Part shown: positions 9,598-18,171 of the stretch, in pieces | Layout: every line of letters starts with the position of its first letter | Numbering within the stretch: position 1 is the first letter of the stretch | The notes under the pieces: model-generated | What the model was told of the DNA's origin: nothing | The model's database searches: none | Seen by the model: the letters and a program-made list of their open reading frames with translations, nothing else | Position numbers and translations under genes: made by a program | NCBI RefSeq assembly: GCF_000948415.1 | Contig: NZ_JYII01000003.1 | Coordinates: 1 to 64,000, forward strand | Direction: 5' to 3' | DNA: 64,000 bases | DNA from: Thalassospira sp. HJ | GTDB taxonomy: Bacteria; Pseudomonadota; Alphaproteobacteria; Rhodospirillales; Thalassospiraceae

Positions 9598-10347
9598 TTA
9601 TTCGCCGATATCAGCCCGCCAGACATGACTGACAAGCCGGTCGCGTGCGGCCACGGGTTTAACCCCCTTTGCCTCGAAAATATCGCGATGAATGAAAAAC
9701 CCGGTCAGCTTCAATCCATCACGAAACTGCTCGCTCAACGGCATTTCCTTGCGCGATGCTGCAGCCCGCCAAGACGCCAGAAAGGCTGGCAATGGCAACA
9801 TCCGATCGCGATAGGCATTCCCGGATGCCTCCCCCACGGCCCGCCCGCTTTTGGGTGACACATAGGCAAGGTTTTCGGTTTCATCGGTCGCGGCACACCG
9901 ATCAAGTGCAAGCCCATAGCCGAGCTCTTCAAGCAACCCGACTTCCCATCGGATATAGGCAGGCAACCATTGCTCGCTCTTAAGCGCGCTCATCAGTGCG
10001 ACTGTGCCGTGATAAAGATCGGGATGGGCTTCGCGTTCGGGTAAGGTTGCATCAAGCATCGCACAGGCCGAACTCATCGCCATCAGCGGACCGGCCTGGA
10101 GCAACAAATCGGCGGCATGTGCCCCGGTCAGCTCACAGCGAAATTGCCCCAGATGTTCGGCCAGTCGGGCCGACCACCCCACCCTGACCTCGTTTCCGGG
10201 TTCAAGGGTGCCACGCATGGATTTGCTGGTTGCACCGCGCACCAGACCAGCATGGCGGCCATAATCGCGGGTCAGAACGGAAAGACGGACCGAGTTTTCG
10301 CCCAGCTTGCGTGTAGAAAGAACGATGCCGTCATCCCGCCAATCCAT
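9598..10347 (-). CDS. recO: DNA repair protein RecO
   Basis: Recombination mediator that loads RecA on SSB-coated DNA in the RecFOR pathway. The N-terminal OB fold shows the family signature DGIVLSTRKLGENSVRLSVLT and HAGLVRGA; the C-terminal helical domain lacks the zinc cysteines found in some RecO proteins. Length 249 is normal. The ATG at 10347 is preceded by TAAGGT, and that ribosome binding site directly abuts the base of the large palindromic repeat at 10357-10623. recO after era is a common bacterial order. Confidence 0.93.
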   Translation of the reverse strand: MDWRDDGIVLSTRKLGENSVRLSVLTRDYGRHAGLVRGATSKSMRGTLEPGNEVRVGWSARLAEHLGQFRCELTGAHAADLLLQAGPLMAMSSACAMLDATLPEREAHPDLYHGTVALMSALKSEQWLPAYIRWEVGLLEELGYGLALDRCAATDETENLAYVSPKSGRAVGEASGNAYRDRMLPLPAFLASWRAAASRKEMPLSEQFRDGLKLTGFFIHRDIFEAKGVKPVAARDRLVSHVWRADIGE

Positions 10348-10356
10348 CAGCGTACC

Positions 10357-10623
10357 TTAGGTTCAAAATTCACTCACATAATCGTCCCGGTCTCCCGGAT
10401 TTGTGCGGATATGCGGAGCAAAATCGCAGGAAGATCTATATCTTTCAAGATTTTGCGACAAAATAGCCCGTGCAAATCCGGGGGATCCGAAGGACAACTG
10501 ATATGAGAGAAAGCCTCTGCGTCAAATCCCTTGAGCGGCGATCACCCCGCTCTGCGGGTTTCTCCTTGCTTTTTCTCTCATATCAGTTGCCGGGCCGGTG
10601 ATGTGAGTGAAATTTGGCCCTAA
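10357..10623. repeat. Structured palindromic repeat, copy 1
   Basis: An interspersed element whose second copy is at 60887-61149. Outer arms 10365-10379 and 10601-10615 pair with one mismatch (AATTCACTCACAT core), and weaker pairing extends to 10357 and 10623. Nested inside are 10394-10403/10473-10482, 10418-10425/10449-10456, the 17-bp stem 10496-10512/10572-10588, and 10533-10538/10547-10552, giving a two-arm fold closed by the outer stem. It fills the space between the 55-residue gene (whose stop codon it touches) and the recO ribosome binding site. No target-site duplication was seen. Confidence 0.9.
10503..10601 (+). CDS. Candidate mini-ORF inside repeat copy 1 (32 aa)
   Basis: An ATG-started ORF lies in the repeat on the strand opposite the flanking genes, with AAGGA 8 nt before the ATG. 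The peptide begins MRESLCVKSL and has a hydrophobic end, GFSLLFLSYQLPGR. The same ORF, start and AAGGA occur in copy 2. Three of five base differences inside the shared reading frame are synonymous, one is Glu to Asp and one Arg to Gly. The start and much of the ORF fall in two hairpin stems, so conservation could reflect structure instead. No function is assigned. Confidence 0.25.
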   Translation: MRESLCVKSLERRSPRSAGFSLLFLSYQLPGR

Positions 10624-10787
10624 AAAAATCCGCTGGGTACGATCAGGCGGGTTACCAAAAAGAAAAACCCAAGCAGGCAGGACGCCAAGCTGAACAAGGC
10701 AATCCCGAATACCACCTTGCGCAGGATCGGACGGTTGGGGATTTCGTCGATCGCGTCAGTCAGCGGATCATTCGAATTGTTGGTCAT
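10620..10787 (-). CDS. Small single-helix membrane protein (55 aa), unknown
   Basis: Not a family I recognise. The ATG at 10787 overlaps the stop of the upstream small gene (TGATG), which argues for translational coupling and thus for a real gene. The N-terminal 24 residues are polar (NNSNDPLTDAIDEIPNRP), followed by one hydrophobic helix at about 25-50 (LFSLASCLLGFFFLVTRLIV). The stop codon TAG at 10620-10622 touches the edge of the palindromic repeat. It lies between era and recO in the minus-strand run. Confidence 0.65.
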   Translation of the reverse strand: MTNNSNDPLTDAIDEIPNRPILRKVVFGIALFSLASCLLGFFFLVTRLIVPSGFF

Positions 10788-11017
10788 CAGCCGGGGCCTC
10801 CACCCGTCATGCGCCAGAACAGGCCCAGCACAAAGACGGCAACTGCGATCAAAAGCGCAATCAGGTTAAGCGGTTTGTGCAAAAAGGACTTTTCGCGTTC
10901 GACCGACACATTTGAATTGCGGTTCCGAAACGGGCGTCTGGCGACACGCGCAACAATCATTGCGGCAGCAGCGCCGACAACGATCATGACAATTCCCCAG
11001 ACTGATCCGATTTCCAT
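10787..11017 (-). CDS. Small two-helix membrane protein (76 aa), unknown
   Basis: Not recognised by family. Two hydrophobic helices, about 5-24 (VWGIVMIVVGAAAAMIVARV) and 49-68 (LNLIALLIAVAVFVLGLFW), flank a basic loop with RRPFRNRN and EREKSFLHKPLN, so the loop is probably cytoplasmic. The gene starts 48 nt after era and its stop overlaps the start of the 55-residue gene. Position in the rnc-era-recO run suggests co-expression with those genes, not a shared function. Confidence 0.7.
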   Translation of the reverse strand: MEIGSVWGIVMIVVGAAAAMIVARVARRPFRNRNSNVSVEREKSFLHKPLNLIALLIAVAVFVLGLFWRMTGGGPG

Positions 11018-11065
11018 TAACTACCCGGCAATTTGTGATCGATCGATTTGCGAACCAGAACACCC

Positions 11066-12007
11066 TCAGGCGTTGTGATCAAGTCCCCACATGGCAAAGC
11101 GATTGGGATCATCGCCCCAGTTTTCGCGGACCTTCACAAACAGGAACAGGTGTACACGGCGCTCAAAAATGGCTTCAAGTTCCTTGCGCGCATCACTGCC
11201 CAAGGCCTTGATACGCTTGCCACCCTTGCCAAGAATGATTGCCTTCTGGCCTTCACGTTCGACATAGATCGTCTGTTCAAGCTTGACCGACCCATCCTTG
11301 CGCTCTTCCCAAAGCTCGGTCTCGACCGTTGCGGAATAGGGAAGCTCCTGCTGAAGCTGGTAATAAAGCTTCTCACGGGTGATTTCGGCCGCAAGCAATC
11401 GCAACGGCATGTCCGAAACATCATCTTCCGGGAACATCCACGGCCCGTCTGGCATTTTCGCTGCCAGGAAGTTCACCAGATCCTGCGTGCCCGCACCCTT
11501 CTTGGCCGAAATCATGAAGACATCGGTAAAGACATCATGGGCAAACAGGTCCTGCGACAGACGCAGGAGCTTTTCCTTGTCGGAAACCTTGTCGACCTTG
11601 TTCAGCGCCAGGATCGCCTTGCGGTTCTGATCCTTCAGCGTCTTGATAATCGCAAGGTCCTCGTCGGTGATGCCGCTGCCAGCATCAATCACAAGAACAA
11701 CAAGGTCCGCATCATCCGCACCATTCCAGGCGGCCTTGACCATGGCGCGGTCAAGACGGCGTTTGGGCGCGAAAATACCCGGGGTATCAATGAAAACAAT
11801 CTGCGCGTCTTCGGTCATGACGATGCCGCGCACACGGGTACGCGTCGTTTGGACCTTCGGCGAGACGATGGACACTTTCGTGCCAACCAGCTGGTTCAAA
11901 AGCGTTGATTTGCCAGCATTCGGTGCACCAACGAGGGCCACAAAGCCACAACGTTGCTGATAAGGTAATCTGTCTTCGGCCACCGGTTCGGGAACCTCAT
12001 TCATCAC
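11066..12007 (-). CDS. era: GTPase Era
   Basis: Ras-like GTPase that binds the 3' end of 16S rRNA during 30S maturation. The G1 motif GAPNAGKS is at 27-34, TTRTRVRGI gives the switch I region, DTPGIFAPKRRLD the G3 motif and NKVDK the G4 motif. The C-terminal KH domain ends with the family motif ENWGDDP. The 313-residue length is normal. The start overlaps the end of rnc by 11 nt, so rnc and era are coupled as in E. coli. Confidence 0.97.
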   Translation of the reverse strand: MMNEVPEPVAEDRLPYQQRCGFVALVGAPNAGKSTLLNQLVGTKVSIVSPKVQTTRTRVRGIVMTEDAQIVFIDTPGIFAPKRRLDRAMVKAAWNGADDADLVVLVIDAGSGITDEDLAIIKTLKDQNRKAILALNKVDKVSDKEKLLRLSQDLFAHDVFTDVFMISAKKGAGTQDLVNFLAAKMPDGPWMFPEDDVSDMPLRLLAAEITREKLYYQLQQELPYSATVETELWEERKDGSVKLEQTIYVEREGQKAIILGKGGKRIKALGSDARKELEAIFERRVHLFLFVKVRENWGDDPNRFAMWGLDHNA

Positions 12008-12680
12008 TAAGTTTTTCCAACATCAATTTGGCGGCGAGCTGTTCCGCCTCGCGTTTCGATTTGCCCTCGGCGCTGACGCTGTCACCGTCGCCGGTGGTCA
12101 GTTCGATGGTAAATAACGGCGCGTGCGCCGGGCCTTCGCGCCCGACCATCTCGTATTTCGGTAACGGCTTGCCACGCCCCTGCAGCCATTCCTGCAATTG
12201 CGTCTTGGCATCCTGCGGCGGCTTGTTGGCTTCATCCAGAAGCGGCGTCCACAGCTTTTCAATAAAACGCCGTGCCGGTTCAAGACCACCATCAAGATAG
12301 AGTGCGGCAATCACCGCCTCCATGCAATCAGATAAAATCGCCGGGTTGGTATCAGCCCCGGCTGCCCGTTCACCCTTGGCCATCTGGATGTGTTCACCCA
12401 GTTTGATCTGCTCGGCCACACGAGCAAGGGTTTCACGGCGCACAAGTGCGACAAACCGCTTGGCCATCGCACCCTCGCGCTCGCGGCCAAAGCGGGTATA
12501 AAGCATTTCCGCAACGACAAGGCCCAGCACACGGTCGCCAAGGAACTCCAGGCGCTCGTTGCCGCCGCTCAGCATATCCTTGCCCTTGGCCGCACTACGA
12601 TGGGTCAGTGCGATCCGCAGAAGGTCCGGGTCGGAAAAACCGTGATCAATCTCGGCGATCACCGGCGAGCCGTCGCTCAT
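11997..12680 (-). CDS. rnc: Ribonuclease III
   Basis: Double-stranded-RNA endonuclease for rRNA and mRNA processing. The catalytic domain carries the signature NERLEFLGDRVLGLV near residues 41-55 and the second acidic set in DCMEAVIAALYLDGG. A double-stranded RNA binding domain covers about 155-225 (DAKTQLQEWLQGRGKPLP). Length 227 is normal. Its start overlaps the lepB stop (TGATG) and its end overlaps era, which makes lepB-rnc-era one translationally linked operon. Confidence 0.97.
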   Translation of the reverse strand: MSDGSPVIAEIDHGFSDPDLLRIALTHRSAAKGKDMLSGGNERLEFLGDRVLGLVVAEMLYTRFGREREGAMAKRFVALVRRETLARVAEQIKLGEHIQMAKGERAAGADTNPAILSDCMEAVIAALYLDGGLEPARRFIEKLWTPLLDEANKPPQDAKTQLQEWLQGRGKPLPKYEMVGREGPAHAPLFTIELTTGDGDSVSAEGKSKREAEQLAAKLMLEKLSDE

Positions 12681-13426
12681 CAGTTAACCCCCTGAAACAG
12701 GCGATCATAGCGGATGCTGCCAAGATCATACACCGGCTGGGAGCTGTCCTTGGAATAGAACAGGAATTCCGCACGACCAACCAGGTTTTCAATCGGCACA
12801 AACCGGAAGCGCGACGGGAAGGCACGGCTATCGGCCGAATTGTCGCGGTTATCACCCATCATGAAGAAATGCCCTTCAGGCACGGTGAAGGCTTCGGTGT
12901 TGTCGCTCGGCCCCTGATCGCCAAACATCTCAAGGATGCGATGCACACGGCCATTGGGTAGCGTCTCGATATATTGCGGCACGGCCGCAGAACGCCCGCC
13001 ACCATCGGTCAGGATGTAATCCTCGATGCGCTCGCGCTCGATCATCTTGTTATTGATGTAAAGGCGGCCTTCCTTGACCTGAACCGTATCACCCGGCAGG
13101 CCAATCACGCGCTTGATGTAATCCTGCGAGGTATCAGACGGCAGCTTGAAGACGACGACGTCGCCACGCTCCGGCTCGCTCTCGAACACGCGGCCCGGAA
13201 TGATCGGCAGGCTGAACGGCATGCTGTGCTTCGAATATCCGTACGAGAATTTCGAAACAAACAGGTAATCGCCCACCAGCAAGGTCGGGATCATGGAGCC
13301 AGACGGAATATTGAACGGCTCAAAAGCAAAGGTCCGAACCATAAGTGCAATAACAATGGCCCAGAAAACGGTCTTCAAGGTGTCGAGCAAACCACCCGTT
13401 TTCTTCTTATGCACAAGCTTTTCCAT
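12680..13426 (-). CDS. lepB: Signal peptidase I
   Basis: Membrane endopeptidase that removes signal peptides of secreted proteins. One N-terminal helix (about 15-33) is followed by the catalytic Ser44 in IPSGSMIPTL and Lys105 in DYIKRVIGLPGD; the later box FFMMGDNRDNSADSR is also conserved. The ATG at 13426 is preferred over an in-frame TTG at 13441 that would add five residues. It follows acpS by about 28 nt. Confidence 0.95.
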   Translation of the reverse strand: MEKLVHKKKTGGLLDTLKTVFWAIVIALMVRTFAFEPFNIPSGSMIPTLLVGDYLFVSKFSYGYSKHSMPFSLPIIPGRVFESEPERGDVVVFKLPSDTSQDYIKRVIGLPGDTVQVKEGRLYINNKMIERERIEDYILTDGGGRSAAVPQYIETLPNGRVHRILEMFGDQGPSDNTEAFTVPEGHFFMMGDNRDNSADSRAFPSRFRFVPIENLVGRAEFLFYSKDSSQPVYDLGSIRYDRLFQGVN

Positions 13427-13454
13427 TCCGTGTTCAACCAATCCATTTTTTTTG

Positions 13455-13850
13455 TCAATCTGCCGAAATCACCACGACCGCATTGGCCAGCGGATATTCG
13501 TCCGTCAGGGTCACATACACAGAGGCAGTTTTCCCATCCGGGGTCAATTCTTCCAGACGTGCTTTCGCACCTTCAATCAGGACCATATCGGGCTTGCCGC
13601 TGGGTTGATGTACCACACCCATGGTGTTGTGATAAACACCGCGGCGGAACCCCGTGCCCAGCGCCTTTGAACAGGCTTCCTTGGCGGCAAACGCCATCGC
13701 CAGCGAAGAAGCCGTCCGATGTGGCTTGCGTGTGGCACGCGCAATCTCGATATCGGTATAGACGCGCTTCATGAAACGCTCACCATGGCGTTCAAGAGCA
13801 GCCTCTATCCGACGGATATCGCATAAATCCGTGCCAATCCCAATGATCAT
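13455..13850 (-). CDS. acpS: Holo-[acyl-carrier-protein] synthase
   Basis: Transfers 4'-phosphopantetheine from CoA to apo-ACP, enabling fatty acid synthesis. The metal-binding start IIGIGTDLCDIRRIE and the second signature FAAKEACSKALGTGF are both intact. Length 131 is normal for the trimeric AcpS type. Its start codon follows the pdxJ stop with no gap, the usual pdxJ-acpS pairing. Confidence 0.95.
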   Translation of the reverse strand: MIIGIGTDLCDIRRIEAALERHGERFMKRVYTDIEIARATRKPHRTASSLAMAFAAKEACSKALGTGFRRGVYHNTMGVVHQPSGKPDMVLIEGAKARLEELTPDGKTASVYVTLTDEYPLANAVVVISAD

Positions 13851-14600
13851 TTACGCATAACCTGCTTGCGTGCGTGCTTCATCCATCAAACGGCGCATTT
13901 CAGCAATCGCCGCTTCAAGCCCGACAAACACCGCCTCACCAATCAGGAAGTGGCCGATATTAAGCTCGGCAATCTCCGGCATGGCGGCAATCGGCTTGAC
14001 GGTTTCAAAGTTCAAACCATGTCCGGCATGAACTTCAAGCCCGATCCCTGCCCCATATTGCACAGCATGGCGGATACGGTCCAGTTCGCGCGCGCGTTCT
14101 TCCGGCGTTTCAGCATCGCAATAAGCCCCGGTATGGATTTCCACCACCGGCGCGCCAAGGCTTTTGGCCGCATCAAGCTGCGCTTCGGATGCCTCGATAA
14201 ACAGCGATACGCGAATGCCCGCATTGCCAAGCTCGGAGACATAATGTTTCAGGTGATTGTGTCCACCAGCAACGTCAAGCCCGCCCTCGGTCGTGCGTTC
14301 CTCACGCTTTTCCGGGACAAGGCACACCGCATGCGGCTTGGTTTCAAGCGCGATGGCAAGCATCTCATCGGTCGCCGCCATCTCGAAATTCAACGGCAGA
14401 TCAACTTCTTCGCGCAGTCTTTTCATGTCCGCATCGCGGATATGGCGGCGATCTTCGCGCAGGTGTGCGGTAATGCCATCTGCCCCCGCGGCCTTGGCAA
14501 GGGCTGCTGCACGCACCGGGTCGGGCAGCTCGCCGCCACGGGCATTTCGAATGGTCGCAACATGGTCAATATTGACCCCGAGGCGGAGCTTCGCACTCAT
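13851..14600 (-). CDS. pdxJ: Pyridoxine 5'-phosphate synthase
   Basis: Condenses 1-deoxyxylulose 5-phosphate with 3-amino-2-oxopropyl phosphate to pyridoxine 5'-phosphate in the DXP-dependent vitamin B6 route. Family motifs include [17 protein letters not shown] at the N-terminus, [11 protein letters not shown] near 45, CLVPEKREE and [10 protein letters not shown]. Length 249 fits the TIM-barrel enzyme. Its start overlaps the stop of the DUF2062 gene by 4 nt. Confidence 0.96.
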   Translation of the reverse strand: MSAKLRLGVNIDHVATIRNARGGELPDPVRAAALAKAAGADGITAHLREDRRHIRDADMKRLREEVDLPLNFEMAATDEMLAIALETKPHAVCLVPEKREERTTEGGLDVAGGHNHLKHYVSELGNAGIRVSLFIEASEAQLDAAKSLGAPVVEIHTGAYCDAETPEERARELDRIRHAVQYGAGIGLEVHAGHGLNFETVKPIAAMPEIAELNIGHFLIGEAVFVGLEAAIAEMRRLMDEARTQAGYA

Positions 14601-15307
14601 GATCTTTCATCCTGCTTTTTGGTGGCGTGTTTTGCAGCCGTTCCGATCTTTTCCTTGGCACTTTCAAGCATGGGGCCCAGGCCATGGCGATCGGTCTTTT
14701 TCATACGGCGCAAGATGCGGTTATGGCGATAGATCACAACCGCGCGGCGGATCGGGAAGTAAAACAGCATCCAGACGACGATGGTTGTCGGAATACACCC
14801 GACCACCATCGGCCAGATGATATCAACAATACTGGCCCACAGAACGGCAAGCGATTGATGATCGGCCGGATCCCAGTTCCCGAAAATCAGCCCGCCGCCA
14901 ACATAATTCAGGCCAAGAACAACAAATTCCCACAGCACGGCCATATCGAAATGCACCGCCGAGCTTGCTGAATGCGTTCCAAGGATCCAGTTGCCGCAGG
15001 TGTAAAGCCACAGCCAGATAAACGGGAATGTCCACGGATTGCCAACCACGGTTCCAAGGATCGACGCCACAACGTTGCTGCGCGTCAAAAGGCTGAGTAA
15101 GGCCGATATCACAAAATGGAAACCGATAAACGGCGAGAATGATACTGCCGCCCCGATGGCAAAACCCGATGCGATGCTATAGGGCGATCCGGGCAGACGG
15201 GCGACCCGATGGGCAAAATATTGCGACGAACGGCGCCAGCCACCCCGTGGCCAGACCACGTTGCGTACACGCTGGAAAGATGATGGTTTGATACGGCGCC
15301 GAAACAT
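14597..15307 (-). CDS. DUF2062 membrane protein
   Basis: Member of the DUF2062 family, function unknown. The diagnostic region is [20 protein letters not shown] followed by GFHF and GNPWTFPF, and there are about three hydrophobic helices (near 50-75, 80-105 and 165-190). The N-terminus is very basic and the C-terminus charged. It overlaps pdxJ by 4 nt, so it leads the pdxJ-acpS-lepB-rnc-era run; in alphaproteobacteria it is commonly found next to these genes and the relA/spoT homologue. Confidence 0.85.
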   Translation of the reverse strand: MFRRRIKPSSFQRVRNVVWPRGGWRRSSQYFAHRVARLPGSPYSIASGFAIGAAVSFSPFIGFHFVISALLSLLTRSNVVASILGTVVGNPWTFPFIWLWLYTCGNWILGTHSASSAVHFDMAVLWEFVVLGLNYVGGGLIFGNWDPADHQSLAVLWASIVDIIWPMVVGCIPTTIVVWMLFYFPIRRAVVIYRHNRILRRMKKTDRHGLGPMLESAKEKIGTAAKHATKKQDERS

Positions 15308-15438
15308 GCGGGGTCAGTTCTGGAACAAATCAGGTAACGCAATAAAAACTAGAGGCATATGCGTAAGTGCTGACTGCGCGCTTGGCAAGGCTTTTGCACC
15401 AAATTAACCTAAAAGGTGAAGGCGTTTACAGTCCGCGC

Positions 15439-17583
15439 TTACCCGCGCGCACGTTCAACCGCATTGACCACAGGGGTCGCACGCAAGGCGGCAATGATGT
15501 TGGTCAGATGTTTGACATCGACCACATCGATATCGATCAGCATTTCAAAGAAATCTGTCGTGCGGTTGGTAAAGCGCAGATTGGTGATATTGCCATGGTT
15601 CTTGGCAATCACGCTGGTGATCGAACTAAGTGCGCCCTGCTCATGCCCCACGGTCAATCCAAGACGGCCGATGAAGTGTTCCGGTTCGCCCTCATTGTCC
15701 CAACCGACATCAAGCCAGCGTTCCGGCTGCTCGGTGAAAGTTTCCAGCGTATCACAGTCAATCGTATGGATTGTAACGCCCTTGCCGGTTGTAACAATCC
15801 CGACAATCCGGTCACCCGGCAGCGGGTGACAGCAGCCGGCATAATGCACAGCCATGCCCGGAATAAGGCCCTTGATCGGGATGGCATGCTCGTGCTTGCG
15901 CGCCCGAACTTTATCAAGCGGCACGACTTTCCGCGCAGTTTCCTTGTCCTTGGTGCCCGGAAAGACCGCATGAACAACTTCGCGCCCGGTATGATGGCCT
16001 GCACCCACAAGGGTCAAAAGTGCCTCGACCGAGGGCTGCTTGAAAATCTTGAGAACCCCTTCAAGCGCCTTGTCGGAATAGTCATAGCCTTCCTGACGGA
16101 ACGCCTTTTGCAAGATCGCCTTGCCAAGGTCCTTGTACTGGTCTTCCTGCTGCTGGCGGATGAAGCGGCGAATTCTTGCACGCGCTTTGCCGCTAACAAC
16201 GAACCGTTCCCAGGTCGGATTCGGCGTTTGCGCCTTCGATGTAACGATCTCGACCTGATCACCGTTATTCAAAACGGTTCTGAGCGGCACCATTGCACCA
16301 TTGACCTTGGCCCCGACACAGGTATCGCCAATGTGGGTATGGATCATATAGGCGAAATCAACCGGGGTCGCGCGCGCCGGAAGTGCGATCACATCGCCCT
16401 TCGGGCTAAAGCAGAACACCTGATCCTGGAACATCGCAAGCTTGGTATGTTCAAGGAATTCTTCCGGCTCGGACGCGTGTTCAAGAATATCCAAAAGGTC
16501 GCGCAGCCAGCGATACTGAACACCTTCTTTCTGCTCACCGGTCGGTGTTTCCTGTTTATAGGCCCAGTGGGCCGCCACACCATTTTCGTTGACCTCGTGC
16601 ATCTGACGGGTTCGGATCTGGACCTCGATCCGGTGGTTTTCCGGGCCCAGCACCGTGGTATGGATCGACCGATAGCCGTTCGGCTTCGGCGTCGAGATGT
16701 AATCCTTGAACCGACCCGGCACGACTTTGTAATTTGCGTGCAGATAGCCCAGAACCTCGTAACATTGCGGCATGTCTTCGACGAGAACACGAAACGCCAT
16801 GATGTCCGAGAGCTCACCAAAGGTGATGTTCTTGCGCTGCATCTTCTGCCAGATCGAATAAGGCCGCTTCTCACGCCCGTAAATATCGACCTTGAGCCCC
16901 TGTCGCGAAACAACATCGGTCAGTTCCGAAACAATCCGGCTGACAACGTTGTCGTCCTTCTGGCGCAGGAATTCCAGACGCGCCAAAATCGAATCCCTCG
17001 CTTCGGGATTGATATGCTGGAAGGCAAGATCTTCAAGCTCTTCCTTGATGTCATGCATACCGATGCGCTCGGCAAGCGGGGCATAAATCTCAAGCGTTTC
17101 AGCAGCGATCCGCACGCGCTTTTCAGGCTTGGAGATATAATGCAGCGTCCGCATGTTATGCAGACGGTCGGCCAGCTTCACCAGCAGCACGCGAATATCT
17201 TCGGACATCGCCAAAAGCAGCTTGCGGAAGTTTTCCGCCTGCTTGGAATCTGCTGATTTAAGTTCGATCTGGGTCAGCTTGGTCACACCATCGACCAGCT
17301 TCATGATGTTCGACCCGAAAAGCTTGGTGATCTCTTCGGGGGTCGCATCGGTATCTTCGATGGTGTCGTGCAGCAGCGCCGTGATGATCGTGTCGCAATC
17401 AAGCTTGTAGTTCGTCAGAATGCCTGCGACTTCGATCGGATGGGAAAAATACGGGTCACCGGATGCGCGCTTTTGCGAACCATGTTTCTGGGTTGCATAG
17501 ACATAGGCCCGGTTCAGCGTGGTTTCACACGCGTCGGGGTCATATGCCTTAACCCGTTCAACAAGTTCGTATTGGCGCATCAT
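15439..17583 (-). CDS. rel: Bifunctional (p)ppGpp synthase/hydrolase
   Basis: Makes and degrades the alarmone (p)ppGpp. The N-terminal HD hydrolase domain is intact, with His48 in YFSHPIEVAG and His72-Asp73 in LLHDTIEDTDAT. The synthetase domain has GREKRPYSIWQKM and GYRSIHTTVLGP. TGS (near 385-445) and a C-terminal ACT domain follow. With both active sites conserved it is the single Rel/SpoT type usual in alphaproteobacteria. rpoZ, encoding the omega subunit that binds ppGpp on RNA polymerase, lies just upstream, as in E. coli. Confidence 0.95.
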   Translation of the reverse strand: MMRQYELVERVKAYDPDACETTLNRAYVYATQKHGSQKRASGDPYFSHPIEVAGILTNYKLDCDTIITALLHDTIEDTDATPEEITKLFGSNIMKLVDGVTKLTQIELKSADSKQAENFRKLLLAMSEDIRVLLVKLADRLHNMRTLHYISKPEKRVRIAAETLEIYAPLAERIGMHDIKEELEDLAFQHINPEARDSILARLEFLRQKDDNVVSRIVSELTDVVSRQGLKVDIYGREKRPYSIWQKMQRKNITFGELSDIMAFRVLVEDMPQCYEVLGYLHANYKVVPGRFKDYISTPKPNGYRSIHTTVLGPENHRIEVQIRTRQMHEVNENGVAAHWAYKQETPTGEQKEGVQYRWLRDLLDILEHASEPEEFLEHTKLAMFQDQVFCFSPKGDVIALPARATPVDFAYMIHTHIGDTCVGAKVNGAMVPLRTVLNNGDQVEIVTSKAQTPNPTWERFVVSGKARARIRRFIRQQQEDQYKDLGKAILQKAFRQEGYDYSDKALEGVLKIFKQPSVEALLTLVGAGHHTGREVVHAVFPGTKDKETARKVVPLDKVRARKHEHAIPIKGLIPGMAVHYAGCCHPLPGDRIVGIVTTGKGVTIHTIDCDTLETFTEQPERWLDVGWDNEGEPEHFIGRLGLTVGHEQGALSSITSVIAKNHGNITNLRFTNRTTDFFEMLIDIDVVDVKHLTNIIAALRATPVVNAVERARG

Positions 17584-17655
17584 TCAGGGGCGTCTCCGCA
17601 ATTATCCAATGGGAACAGTCTGGGTCCCCATTTCTTAAGATAGTACGATCTGGAC

Positions 17656-17690
17656 AAAAAAAAGCCACGGAAGATAAACACCGTGGCTCT
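17656..17690 (-). terminator. Intrinsic terminator after rpoZ
   Basis: AGCCACGG at 17663-17670 pairs with CCGTGGCT at 17681-17688. On the minus strand the stem is followed by a long T run (17656-17662 is all A on the plus strand). It separates rpoZ from rel. Confidence 0.9.
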
Positions 17691-17726
17691 TCTTTTGGAA
17701 AGGTTCAGATCAAAACCGGTCTGACC

Positions 17727-18059
17727 TTATTCTTCTTCCGACGGAGCAACTACACCAGCAGATGCGTCTTCAACGGCTTCGGCAACCAGTTTCGGACCGA
17801 AATCGTCTTCTGCTTCTTCCGGCTCGTCGGTTTCAACATGCCGCTGCAGACCCTGCACCATGCCATTGCGCAGATCGTCGAAATCAACCTTTACTTCGGC
17901 GATTTCGCGCAGCGCAACAACCGGGTTCTTGTCGTTGTCACGATCAATGGTCAGTTCTGCACCGGCCGAGATGTTCCGTGCACGCTGAGCAGCAAGCATT
18001 ACAAGCTCAAAGCGGTTCGGAATCTTGTCAACGCAATCTTCGACGGTAACGCGCGCCAT
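17727..18059 (-). CDS. rpoZ: RNA polymerase omega subunit
   Basis: Smallest core subunit, chaperoning beta' and forming part of a ppGpp site. It begins [20 protein letters not shown] and continues [12 protein letters not shown], the family core. At 110 residues it has an extended acidic tail rich in Glu and Asp, common in alphaproteobacteria. A terminator separates it from rel. Confidence 0.95.
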   Translation of the reverse strand: MARVTVEDCVDKIPNRFELVMLAAQRARNISAGAELTIDRDNDKNPVVALREIAEVKVDFDDLRNGMVQGLQRHVETDEPEEAEDDFGPKLVAEAVEDASAGVVAPSEEE

Positions 18060-18171
18060 AAATGTCTCCAGAAATACTTTTGGGGTGTCCAGACCGAGCT
18101 TTATAGCGCCGGATCACTTGTGTTGCAACAGCGAAACCACTCTTTCGATCAGGTTTTCTTGTGCTTTTTTT

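Noticed and set aside
10522-10581. 19-codon minus-strand ORF in the repeat (also at 61050-61109)
   Set aside because: It arises because the 17-bp stem places ATGAGAGAAA on both strands; no ribosome binding site precedes it and its differences between copies change amino acids.
15367-17256. 629-codon plus-strand ORF opposite the (p)ppGpp enzyme gene
   Set aside because: Antisense shadow of the rel gene; no domain or start signal supports it.
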